Positions 33,030-43,949 of a stretch of DNA of 64,000 nucleotides are shown one piece after another. The translations under genes were made by a program, and so were the position numbers. A model generated the notes under the pieces. The model was not told the DNA's origin and searched no databases. It saw only the letters and a program-made list of their open reading frames with translations. Source of the stretch: Nemophila menziesii (Eukaryota > Streptophyta > Magnoliopsida > Boraginales > Hydrophyllaceae); contig JARWIR010000003.1 of NCBI GenBank assembly GCA_029959085.1, positions 34,096,005-34,160,004 on the forward strand, read 5' to 3'. Position 1 is the stretch's first letter. Each line of letters starts with the position of its first letter.

Positions 33030-34345
33030 CTCAAGTTTTAATATTATGGGTTTTATGTATAATTTTATCAATTTATAGGGACTTTTTTAGATTTTATTAT
33101 ATTTTAGGGGTATAATTGCAATTGCAATTATATTTATGTACTTAGATATACTTTTAATATATTATAGGGACTGTTTTTAGATTTTACTAAATTTTAGGGG
33201 TTTATTGCACTCTTATTTGAATTTAGGGACTTAAAATTAAAATTTAATAAATTATAAGGATTATTTTATGATTTTATTACATTTTAGGGCTCTAATTGTC
33301 ATTTTAATTATTTTTACGGACTTACATATAATTTTTTTTAATTAAATATAGGAGTTTTATCACAATTTTAATTATTTTTAAGGATTTATATTTAATTTAC
33401 ATAATATATAGGACAAATTTTAATTTTTTTTTTAAATTTTAGGGGTTTAATTAAAACCCACAACATCTTAAAAAATGAGTATTACCCCCTCCCCCCCCTC
33501 CCTAAACTTTTGAATAATTAACTAAACCCTAATTATGAAATATTAAATTTAACCCCTCTAAGATTGTTTAAAAAAATTAAGTTTAACCCCCAAATTATAT
33601 AATTAATAACTAAACTCCCAAAAGTTTGACTTATGAAATTTGAACCCCCAAACTTATTAACAATTAAGTTTAACCCCCTAAACTTTATAAAAAATAATTT
33701 TAACCCCCAAACTATCTAATTATTAACTAAAATACCCAAACAATTGAAAATTTAACTTTTAACATCCCAAACTTTTGAAAAAAACACTAAACTATCCACC
33801 ATCACAATTTAACCCCCACCCAACCTTCTAAAAATGTCACTTTACCCCCCCCCCCCCCCCCCCCCCCCCCCAAATTGTCAAAAATGTGTTAGTAGTGCCA
33901 GTCCATTCTAGCGACTTGGCGCTAGAACGCTTCATTAAGAAAGACTAGACAAAGAGAAAATCATTGAACTTTACACTTAAACACTTTAACCCTCACAAAA
34001 CTATTCAAAATGTTAATTCTGAACCAAAAAACTGTCAAATTTTAAATATAACCCACCCAAATAATTTAAATTTTACTTTATTCTCTTATACTTCCGAAAA
34101 TTATATTTGTCCCCTTATACTTTCTAAAATTAATTTTTACACCCCTAAACATTTGAAATTAATGTTTTGAACCATTAAACTATCAAAAAAATCATACACC
34201 TATTCAAACTTTCTAATAACCCCTTTATATTTTTGCTAATTAAAAATTAATTCCTTAAACTTGCACAAAATTTAACTTTTACCCCTAAACTCTCGACATT
34301 CAAGAATCGACCTCCTATACTTTCTAAACTTAGCATGAACCAGTA
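33030..34345. repeat. Degenerate periodic region with a strand switch
   Basis: 33030-33470 repeats units like TTTTAGGGGTTTAATTG on the plus strand. 33480-34345 repeats units like TTAACCCCCAAACTTT, that is, the complement. The switch is near 33470. The whole is a large imperfect inverted array of roughly 30-bp units. The ORF at 33964-34170 is a by-product. Confidence 0.65.
33845..33871. repeat. Poly-C tract, 27 bases
   Basis: Uninterrupted run of 27 C after TTTA, inside the CCCC-rich periodic region. Length may be uncertain because such runs are hard to sequence. Confidence 0.85.
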
Positions 34346-34596
34346 AAATACCATTACAAGTCCCTAGTTTTTGCAAAGTTACAGTAGAACACCAATCAAA
34401 CACCCCTATTGTTTGAAATTTTCCTAAAATTACAATTATATAACAATTACACTAACATTGCACAACAATTTTCCATTTGAACCACTAGCATTCGAAATTA
34501 TAGTACCCTACAATCAAATATTAAAAAAAAATTGAATAATATTACATATTATACTACAAATACATACAAAAATAAATTATACATTATATAAAACAA

Positions 34597-34636
<40 letters not shown>
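34597..34636. repeat. (CA)n(TA)n microsatellite
   Basis: ACACACACACAC followed by a TATATA run. Confidence 0.85.
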
Positions 34637-34642
<6 letters not shown>

Positions 34643-34874
34643 GTTTACTTGATTTTAGAAAATTGGGTGGTGGAAGAAATAGGGAGTAATGGGCATCAGA
34701 TGACTTGGCGACGGTAGAGGACAACGGGACGGAGGACTGGGCGGCGACGGCTGAGGCTGAGGAAGCTTCATCGTAGGAGAAGATCTCTTATAAGTGGGGG
34801 TGGAGGAAATTTTGTAAGGAAGAAGTGAAATGAATTGGGAACCCACTGCTGGGTTTTATAATGTTTTTACCTTC

Positions 34875-35350
34875 TAGCGGCTAAGTGGTCGCTAGAGGTA
34901 AACCAATTGGCAGTAAAGATATGAAATTGAAATAGATGGGCAAGTTTGGCTGGCCAAATAACTAGTTGGTTATATTATCAGTCAATCAAGTGGTCAATAA
35001 AAGTATTAGACCACTAGTGGTCGCTAAGTTTTGCTCTAGCGACAATTTACCATGGCCGATAATTGGTTGGGGGGTTTTATCGGCTAATAAGTGGTCGGAA
35101 AAAGTATTAGACCATTAACGACCACTAAGTAGTCGCTAAAGATGACTTGTTTGGTTGGTGAAGGTTTCCTTTAAGTCCTTCTTTTAAAAAACATTCAAAA
35201 TTTATCTCTGGCGACCACTTGACGATCGCTAAAAGTTTTTCTATAGCTACCACCAGGGCCGACCCTTGGGCAAAGCCACCAAGTATATTTTGGTTTTTCA
35301 TGCCGACTCTGGCAATCACTAAACACGGTTATTAGAGTTTTGATCGCTGG
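34875..35350. repeat. Subterminal repeats of element C, right
   Basis: GTGGTCGCTA/TAGCGACCAC motifs, about ten, in both orientations. Confidence 0.75.
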
Positions 35351-35360
35351 AAGCGTGAAC

Positions 35361-35899
35361 AATAATAATAATGTAAGGATAATCCTCTTAATTCATAAGT
35401 TGGTCATTATGTGATGTTTACTTGTTGTTTCTTTGGTTATAAAAAATATAGTATTGATATATTAATACGAGTTTCATTTGGAAAAACATGTTAGTTAAAT
35501 ACATACTATATGTTTATTGTTTAATCCCATCAATGGGGATTCATTTATAAGATATCAATCGTTTTTATAATATTTAAATCATGCCTACTTGAGTACAATT
35601 TAGGAGTCTGTTGAGTGATTTTCTTAGGTACATTTAGTCAAGAACCGGAAACGACTTGATAAACCAGATGAATCTCCAATTAGACTATCACTAATTACCT
35701 TCATTTCATTATGATATGCTTTCATGCCTACACAGAAGTATTTCTGAACCAAGGAATTTGATTTTTATATATTTATTTTGTTACATAAGAGGTCGTAAAG
35801 ACCAGTTTATATTTATTTTTTGCTGGAAGCAATTTGATTATTTAATTATCCGATAATCTTATATATTTGATGTCTCCCCATTTGTGATAATTTAATCTT
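35361..35899. other. AT-rich spacer
   Basis: No gene or element recognised. Confidence 0.4.
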
Positions 35900-37480
35900 A
35901 GTTGGAGACATAATTTTATGTGTATTTATTAGGTTATAGGTCGATTTTCGCATGATTTAGTACACTTTCCTATTTTATGTCTTAATTAATTAATTTATTA
36001 TTTTTAGAGGATATTGGGTTTAATTGTTTGTTAATTATGAAGTTTTAAAGATATATGGTAATTAATTAGACGCCAAGTTAATTCTAAGAGATAAAGGAAA
36101 GAGAATAAACATGAAAATTGGAGATAAAGGCAAGAAATATGAAAAAGGAAAAGAAGTTGCCAAATAAATCTGAATTCCAGTAGCTACGAGTATAAAAGTG
36201 ATCATAACTCAAGATTGGCTAGGAATTTGGAAGAATGGTCTAAATCAAAGTTAAAGAGATTTCCAAGACGATCAGTTTCGACTATTGGAACGCGTCAAAC
36301 AGATAAGTATTGAAGCATTTACGGCCAAAACAAAACAACATCAAAATCTTACATTTTCTGTATTTTAGGGTTACGAATTTGAGTTGGGCTTGGAGTACCT
36401 ATCTTATACTCCAAGAAACGTTTTAGGGTTTCCTATACCCTATAAATACACCCTCTTATCATAATAAACACATCCTTGGCCAACCTTAAACCAAGAGGAA
36501 GCTTACAACACAAGAAAAGAAGTCTGGAAGGAGCTGAACACCATATCATGTTTTCTTCAACCTTTAAATTTGTAATTTCTTTCTTTTCTTCCATTAGTAT
36601 GAACTAAATAATTTTAGCTTGAGATTTAGCATATATGTATGAACCCTAGTTTTTCTATTTGATTTGGATATTTTCATATTTAATTGAAGTCATGTTTTAT
36701 TTTATGTTTATGTGTTTTGATTTTATGACTGTTTTCCTTGCTAGTGCACGAGTATAGGATTACCTTAATAGTAGTTAGATGGTCGCCAGGAAGGGGTGTC
36801 TAATTATTGAAACACCACGTAACGTCTAGTGTCCGATATTGGTCTTGACAACACCGATTCTAACTAGATAGTCATTAGGGTATGTTTTCACCACCATATC
36901 ACCAATTGAAGGAATTGTACTGCTTAGGGCCTTGGTAGCGCTTGATAACCCTAAGTTTGGACTGCCTCGTGGTTGTGCCGTAGCCCCCTTAGTCGCTCTC
37001 AAGGTCTAAGGTATGGGAATTTAGAATCCTGACTATAGTAATATCACATGATTCACCCTTACCTGTTAGAATAAACAAGGCTAGTGGGAATTACTTGCTA
37101 ATACCTCGAGCTAAACTCTCATACTACTTGTTCTTTGCTTATTTGACTTTCTGTCTATTAATTTATTAGTTAATTTTCTATATCTTAAAAATCAAACAAA
37201 TATCATTTTTCTTTTATTTTCCTGCGTATTAATCTGATCTAGCTTTCATACCCGCACTTGATAATTTGTATAAGTTCTCTCTAACCTTCGTAGTCTATGA
37301 GGAATGAAATTTATCTATCATTTAAAACTTGCATACGTCTTGTGTACTTGCAGAACCGTGCTAGCCTAGGGTGTTTATTTGCATTTATTTATCTATTATT
37401 TTATCACACCTTAGGCGACACCAATATCTATGTATATTTTTGCTCTCATCTTTTGTACAAGTATTACAAGTATTACTAAT
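35900..37480 (+). other. Possible decayed LTR or leader of a retrotransposon
   Basis: The stretch reads like a gypsy-type LTR: TTCTGTATTTTAGGGTT, then CCCTATAAATACACCC (TATA at 36441), then a leader. There is no second LTR, no gag and no clear primer site, so this is only a suspicion. The small ORF at 37297-37479 has no motif. Confidence 0.3.
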
Positions 37481-37532
37481 CAAGGGACCGGAGTAGCTCT
37501 CCACATTGGGACGGACTATATTTTATTTGATT

Positions 37533-37819
37533 GAGAAGGTTGGAGTATAAATCTCATATTCGCTGTTTATCGTTTTTTTATAGTTCGAACTTTTAGTTGA
37601 GTTGGTAAGTTAACATGGTTCAAAGTTCTAGGTACTTGAGATCTTGGGTTCGAGTCTCTTCACCACCTCATTCCGATATCACCACGTGTATAGCTTAGAT
37701 CAATCCATCTCTTCTACTAAGCCTACACATGACGGGACGTGTTGGAGTATAAATCTCATATTCTCTGTCTTCTTTTAACCAGTTTGAACTTTTAGTTGAG
37801 TTGGCAAGTTAACAGAGAA
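37533..37819 (+). mobile_element. TRIM (miniature LTR retrotransposon), 277 bp
   Basis: Two short terminal direct repeats (37538-37615, 78 bp, and 37740-37814, 75 bp) run from GTTGGAGTATAAATCTC to AGTTAACA. The 5-bp duplication GAGAA lies outside (37533-37537 and 37815-37819). The first base of the left repeat has changed (GG for TG). The interior starts TGGTTCAAAGTTC, a degraded form of the Met-tRNA primer site TGGTATCAGAGC, and continues with a tRNA-like GGGTTCGAGTCTC. ACATGACGGGACG before the right repeat is the expected place of the polypurine tract. It has no coding capacity and needs other elements' proteins. Confidence 0.85.
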
Positions 37820-37901
37820 GAAGACCATTAATTGGCATTTTCATTAGATTAAGACCGATTTGTTTGCGATGTAATGATATCTAAATATGATTCAATAAGA
37901 T

Positions 37902-38165
37902 ACTCTCTCCGTTCCTAAAATGTTGTCACTTATACTAAAAATAGTTGTTTCAAAAAGGTTGTCATTTTAGTAAATTAATAGACTTTTTTTTACTTTCTAT
38001 CATTTTTCACCTAATTAAATATTATAATATATATTCCCAATAATTATTCAAGATATCAAGACACTTTATGGAGGATATTTTAGTAATCACATGGATAATG
38101 AATGACATTTCTTAGTTTGTGTGCGAAATCAAATATGACATACTTTTTGAAAGGTATTTTTACTA
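37902..38165. mobile_element. Stowaway-like MITE, partly eroded
   Basis: The left end TACTCTCTCCGTTCCTAAAATG is close to the plant Stowaway end CTCCCTCCGTTCC and is followed by AAAATGTTGTCAC, AAAGGTTGTCATTTTAG. The expected inverted right end (GGAACGGAGGGAG) is not preserved; ATATGACATACTTTTTGAAA near 38140 may be its remnant. Confidence 0.45.
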
Positions 38166-38359
38166 AAACCACCTCTTAGTAAAATTATATTTTTTTCCGG
38201 TTCAAATCTTGTTTTTAAATGGTATTTTTATTAAAATATTCAGTAAAACATTATTTTTTAACAAAATAAATTTTATTTAACTATCTACTCAATAATTTAC
38301 ACTTATTATTTAGAAAAACATACGAGACTTCAATTTTTCTACGGGGTATAATTTCATAC

Positions 38360-38750
38360 CACTACAACATACGACGGAAATAGCGACGACACGCGTCGCT
38401 GCTGTTGATGGGCTAGACCGTCGCTAAAGACCGTTTGGGTCATTCGCGACGACAAATTGTCGCCTATATTTTGTCGCAGATATTCGACGTTAGAAATATT
38501 TATAGCGACAAAAATCAGTGATCTTGCCGCCAATGACCGAGCCTGATTTGCGACCACTAAAGTCATCGCTAGAGACTTATTATTTGCGACGAACTGTTTT
38601 CGTCGCTATCCAAACCAACTAGCGACGAAACCGATCTGTCGTTGTCAATTTGTTTGTGCAACAAAGCAGGGTTAGTCGTTAGTTTAATGAAATACTAGCG
38701 ACGACATGTGTCGCCTCTTTTACGGCGCTTATGGCGTCGTTAATAATGTT
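38360..38750. repeat. CACTA B subterminal repeats, 3' side
   Basis: GCGACGA/GTCGC motifs about a dozen times (AGCGACGACACGCGTCGC and similar), several arranged as short inverted pairs. The ORF at 38354-38566 is a by-product. Confidence 0.85.
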
Positions 38751-39019
38751 TTTTTAATTCTGAATTTTAATTTTAGTTTGTAATTCTATTTTTTATTTAT
38801 ATTTTTAATTTACTTTAAAAAAATCTATTTTTTGTTTTAATATTAATACAAATATATTAAATGAATAATTAGTGACATCAAATATTTATTAAAAACAATA
38901 TTAAATTAAATTGAACTCAAACATCGGAAATAAAGTCAAACATCCGATAACAAGTCAAAATAAACATTTGAAATAAAGTCAAAACCTTCCAAAAGAAAAT
39001 CAACACAAACTTAATAAAA

Positions 39020-40330
39020 CTCAAGGATTATCCAATCGATCGACATCTTCTCCTTCTTCCTCTTCTCTCTCTCTCTTTCGGGGAGGATTAGGGCAAAACC
39101 TGCTTTGGACCTCAAGCTATTCAACGCCTCCATAGCCGTGACTACAATGCTGCAGGATCGAGAGAGGGAGGCCTTATGTTGCGCAAAACTCATTCATAGT
39201 GGTCATCATCAGGTTGAGTCAACCTCATTTTGCTTAACCGAAGGATTCAGCTCAGAAGTACGGGCTTTCTTCTGAATAAGACCAACACCGGTTACCTAAT
39301 TCGTCTTAGGTGGGCCCATACCTTCTTCATCTGCCTCTTTCAAGGTGTCTATCAGATATTTCAACATCACTTTAGTAGATGACGTCCCATCGGATGACTC
39401 ATCATGTGTCTCGGTCACTTTCCTCTTCAGCTTTATCGATAAATATCATGTTATTTGACAATAAAAGTTACTTAAAAATTAATTAAAAGAAAAGTTAGTT
39501 AAAATAAAAGTTAAATATTTAATAAAAATACTCACATTCGTGTTTTTGTACTTCGGGATCCTCCACTGATCCTCCACAGCATCGTACCCCATGTGCTCGA
39601 AAAAACCACCCAAATGAGGAATTTCCCTCTCCTGTTGTGTTTGCTCGTAAAAAAAACCAATAAACTCCTTGGTTAGTTATTTCATCTTACCATGTTCAAT
39701 AATTTTTTTAAATAATTAAATTACTAATTAAAGTAATTAATATATTTTTATTATAAAAATACTGTACCTGATAAATGACATCCCGAGTTCGGGAAAAATT
39801 TCTCCATCCAGCCGCACTCGGCTTTTTTGCTTCTTTGGGTTTTTCTTGTCCACCTTTGCTTGGTTCGGTTTCAATATAATTTCAAAAAATTAAATACACA
39901 TAACATATAACAGTTACAATAAAATTTAAATTTTATACCTGACTATCTATGTCATCAGTATCTTCTCCAAATATCCGGCAGAACATCAGGAGGTGTTATA
40001 TTCTCATTATAGTAAGTTCTCTTCAAAGTGCCATTCCAATCCCTTTACCTCCTTATTGGAATTTCTTTAAATTATATGCGATTTTCTCCCAATTGTATCT
40101 GTTTCTCCATCCCTCAATGTCAAAAAACTCTTGTAATCGGGATATAATTGTTTGTGTCAAACCTACAGGCACATCTGCCCAACTCTTATAGCACGGTTGC
40201 CCCCTCCACTTGGGCCACGTGGTGTCCGTACTCGCATGTCGTATTCCAAGTATTGTCCATGATACAAAAATCGACTCGTAGGGGGTGGCCTAATTTGGCC
40301 AAGTCCTCTAAAGCAGTCTTAAGGGACGAG
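39020..40330 (-). pseudogene. tnpA-like (Ptta/En/Spm) relic of element B
   Basis: Exon-like minus-strand stretches: near 40120-40165 TQTIISRLQEFFDIEGW then RYNWEKIAYNLKKF, near 39555-39600 HLGGFFEHMGYDAVEDQWRI, and near 39315-39430 KLKRKVTETHDESSDGTS. They lie downstream of tnp2 in transcription order, as in En/Spm-type elements, whose tnpA-like protein binds the subterminal repeats. Stops and intron-like gaps are present. The family match is by position and general similarity. Confidence 0.5.
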
Positions 40331-40799
40331 GGGCCTCAAGGTATTCTTCTCTTTTTTTCAGTTTTAGTAAAAATTTGAATTAATTTTTAATTGAAAAAAT
40401 CATATTTGTTAACATATTTTATTTACTCGGTGGTTGGGTGCAGGTAGCTAAAGTGCGGTTGGGATTCCTTGATGGATCCCGCCCGTCACCATCACCATCA
40501 TAGTTACGCGATAAACACCTGTCATCTAATATTTAAACGAAGTTTATATAGAAAAAATATATTACAATCCTTATGAATAAAAAAATAATTATTACAATCC
40601 GACCGAATAATTGAATTGAAAAATTCCATCAAATGAATAAATATATAATTATTACAACCCATTGAATAAATGAATAAAAAATACAAAGCAATGAATAAAT
40701 AAATAGTTATTACAACACCAAAATAATATATATATAATAAATTTAACTATATATATAAAAAAGTAATACAATCTGTTTGAAATTTGTAACAAAAAATTA
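40331..40799. other. Non-coding interior of CACTA B
   Basis: AT-rich intron-like sequence between the two relics. The deletion that removed the tnp2 DDE core joins coding sequence to this DNA near 40860-40870. Confidence 0.5.
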
Positions 40800-41932
40800 C
40801 AATTCAGACCAATTTTACCTCTAAGTGTTTTTATTCTCAAAAAATTCTTTAAGTGTTTTTTAAGTGTTTTTCCAGGTGAACACGGACCCAGAATCAACAA
40901 ACAAAGCTGAAATGTGGTTTCCTTCATGCATACCCACGGTGGCAAGTTGTAGACGGTCAATATAAACAGACAAAAACCATCAATACTCAGGCCCAAATAT
41001 ACATTCTGAGGTTTACTAGTAAACTCAGGATGTAACTCTACAAATTTTTTCCAACTATCACCATCAACAGGATGGCGTAACACATATGGAGCGGTACTCT
41101 TTCCGGTATGATGCCACATCATGTGTTCGGCGGTGTGCTTCGAAGCGTATAGTCGCTGCCCTCGGAGCAGTCAGAAAATAACGAAGCTTTTTACAGGGTA
41201 CTTTCTTACCATTCTTCGGGTCCCATCTAGATTCACTACAAACTGGACAGTTGTCGAGGAATTCATTATCTTTATGATAAAAGGCACAATCATTCAAGCA
41301 AACATCAATCGTAGTGTACTCCATACCAATACTTTTCAACTTCTTGTTGCATTTCTCATAAGACCCAGACAAATTGTGAGGTTTGGGCAAAAAACACGAC
41401 CCATCAATACCAAGAGCTCGGTGAAAGATGTGTTAGTCCACATGTTTTTTACCTTTATGTGCATAAACTTGGCAATGAAATTAAGAGAATTCGTCACTTT
41501 ACATCCAGGATATAATTCAGTCTCCAATTCCTTGAACAAAGCTTCGAAACTGTCACGACTTGTTTGATGTGCGTATGTCATCTCGGTATCACCCGAATGA
41601 CCACCAACATCGTACTTGGATTTCAAATCGTCATACACATTCAACATTTCATTTTCTAAATTTGGAACGAGTTCTTCAGGAATATCTAATTTGTCGCCGT
41701 ATTTTGTCCAAACCTCATAAGTGGACAAAAACCCGAACTGTAGAAGGTGACCCCTAACTGTTTGTGTGAGAAATCGACGATTATTCGAACATCTAGTACA
41801 CGGGCAAAACATATAACCATTAAAACCATCTTGTTTTTTAACAAAAGCGATAAAATCTTCTAAACCATAAATATATTTTTCCGTAACAAGATCACGCATT
41901 TTAATCCAACTTTTATCAATACCCGAAGCCAT
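40800..41932 (-). pseudogene. CACTA tnp2 relic (B), DDE core deleted
   Basis: From ATG 41932 a 198-codon ORF has the transposase-associated domain (MASGIDKSWI, YIYGLEDFIAFVKK, CPCTRCSNNRRF), then LVPNLENEMLNVYDDL. After a frame change it continues CLNDCAFYHKDNEFL, CSESRWDPKNGKKVPCKK, and after another, YVLRHPVDGDSWKKFVELHP, NVYLGLSIDGFC and LPPWVCMKETTFQLCLLI, then stops matching. The NSYSMWPVI block has been lost after DGFC, and everything from the SGW-GYLAC block onward is absent. It cannot encode an active transposase. Compare with relic A, which has those blocks. Confidence 0.85.
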
Positions 41933-42499
41933 CTTTTAATAACAATTTGATATAACTACACAACTACAAAAATATAAGAATAAAATAAATAATTATTACA
42001 ACCTAATTCATAAATGAATAAAAATTACAGCCCAATAAATAAATGAATAAAAATTACATAACAATGAATGAATAAAAATTACAAACCAATAAATGAATAA
42101 ATAATTTGATGTAACTAATTAAACAATCACAAAAATGTAAGAAAAAAATAAATAAAAAATGAACATATGCATATTTTATACCATACAAATAAAAAAGACA
42201 ATCATACAAAAAGTATTTATTAACCTAAACGAACTGTATAGCAAGTAATGCACAATTATCCTCAAAAAAATTAAATTTTATAAAGTTGAATTTTAGGAAA
42301 ATACCTTGATTTGGTTGGAAAAAATGAAAATTGAGCATGTCCTACGTTGAATTTGGACCCGGAAATGGTGTAAGATGAATTAGAGAAACAAGTGGTAAAG
42401 ATTAGAACAAATGGGAGTTAGGGTTTTGAGAGAAAGTGGGAGAGAAATAATTTTTGTGGTATTTTCGGTTTTCAAAAACCTGCTGTCTTCATTAAATAC

Positions 42500-42774
42500 G
42501 TATTTTATTAGCGATGACATAAGTCGTGCAACTTAATAAAAAATCCTCTCTAGTAACTAAGATCTTCTGCGACAACCTTTTCGAGCATAAACATAATATA
42601 AAAGTAAAATAAGAGAATAGCGACGAATTTTTAATTACTTAACGTCGAAATCGCGTCGTCGCTAACATAAACCCTTACTTGCGACGAATATTTTCGTCGA
42701 CTACTGTTTCGTCGCTGGAGACCTTACTAGCAACGAAAAGCATGTCGTCGCTATTAAAGCGATATGTAGTAGTG
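42500..42774. repeat. CACTA B subterminal repeats, 5' side
   Basis: GCGACGA/TCGTCGC motifs between the leader (splice donor near 42305) and the terminus TAGTAGTG. Confidence 0.85.
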
Positions 42775-43949
42775 TATGGGCAAGCATATATATCAAATAT
42801 ACTTTACATAAAAAGATTATAGCTTCGATTAACAGACTAGAAAGTATCTTTCAGAAGGCTAAGTGGTTGGTATAAAAGACCAGAACCTTTAGTTTCTGTT
42901 TGGTTCATGAATATAATTGATATTTCATGTTCTATATTTTTTAAAATACTAATAAAACGTGTTTGGATAGAGAAAATGAAAACAGACTTTTAGAAAATCA
43001 GATGAAAGCGCTACTATATTGGAGAACGTGAAATCGACGTTTTCCATATTTTTAAAAAAATATTACAATTGAAAACAAAAATCATTTTCTAAAAAAATTA
43101 CTCCAAAAACGAAAATTGAAAATATTTTCACCAACCAAATAGGGCATTAAGAAGGGGAGGCCATTGCTCCACATGATTTTACAAAAAGAAGAAAACATTA
43201 AAAAAAATGTTTAATTATAACTATTAATTTTCAAAAAAATTTAACATTTTTATTTTTGGCTTCTCTATTTTTTTAAATTTATATATTAAATCTATAATTA
43301 TTTTATTTATATAAATATTTTTATCATAAAAAAATATATTTATAAAGTAAATAATTTGTAAAAAAATAATATAAAATTTATAGTATAATATTTACCTAAT
43401 ATAAAGACCTATAGTGTAATTTTGTATGATATAAAGATTTATTTTATCATTTTTATATAATATATAGACTTATAACATAAATATTTGAATTTTTTTAAGG
43501 ACATACCCCCATCTTCCTTGGACCCCTTACAAAAATTCTCCAAAAATATTTTGAAGTATTTGGTTGGTATACGTTTCAATAATATTTTGAAGTATTAATT
43601 GGAGAACTTAAAGACATATTTAGGCAACCCTTTGGACATGTAATACTCATGTATTATAATGTACTAAATTGTTGAAATTCATTGACCAATTTATTTTTAT
43701 TCGAAATAATGTTGTTATGGGCATACTTCTTTTCTTTATCTATGATTCACCTTGCTATAAAACCCTAACGTATTTAGGTAATTAGAAGGGTACCTGAATA
43801 TATAATCCTAATATAATCGTTTCCAATAAAACTTCAGAAAAAAACGATAAGGAATTGATAAAAAGAAACTCTTAGCGACGGGAAAAGTCACGTCTTAAGA
43901 GAAAATATTGGAGGACTACATGCACAAATCTTGTGAGCGCACTTAGTAA
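42775..43949. other. AT-rich spacer
   Basis: A TTTGGTTCATG ... CACCAACCAAATAGGGC pair (42898-43146) could be an old MITE. The repeat ATATTTTGAAGTATT occurs twice near 43550-43590. No gene. Confidence 0.4.

Larger units (their letters stand above)
30705..35360 (-). mobile_element. CACTA-like element C (ends degraded)
   Basis: Both flanks carry dense GCGACCAC/GTGGTCGCTA motifs in alternating orientation (30712-31035 and 34875-35350), the subterminal signature of CACTA elements. The motif variant differs from A and B (GCGACGA). Clear CACTA termini are missing, so the outer limits are approximate. The interior holds a minus-strand coding relic, a periodic non-coding region and a long poly-C tract. 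No tnp2 is seen. Confidence 0.6.
38360..42774 (-). mobile_element. CACTA element B, both ends present, internally deleted
   Basis: The ends are CACTACAACATA (38360) and the inverted CACTACTACATATCGC (42774). Both are followed inward by ATAGCGACGAC. Flanking trinucleotides TAC and TAT differ by one base, so the 3-bp target duplication is imperfect. The minus strand carries a tnp2 relic (41932 to about 40800) and then a tnpA-like relic. The tnp2 DDE core is deleted, so it is non-autonomous. At 4.4 kb it is shorter than complete CACTA elements. Confidence 0.9.

Noticed and set aside
33480..34345. Telomere-like CCCTAAA array
   Set aside because: Units are irregular (AACCCCCAAACTTT), not CCCTAAA tandem repeats.
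41121..41567. 148-codon plus-strand ORF
   Set aside because: Antisense shadow of the CACTA B tnp2 relic.
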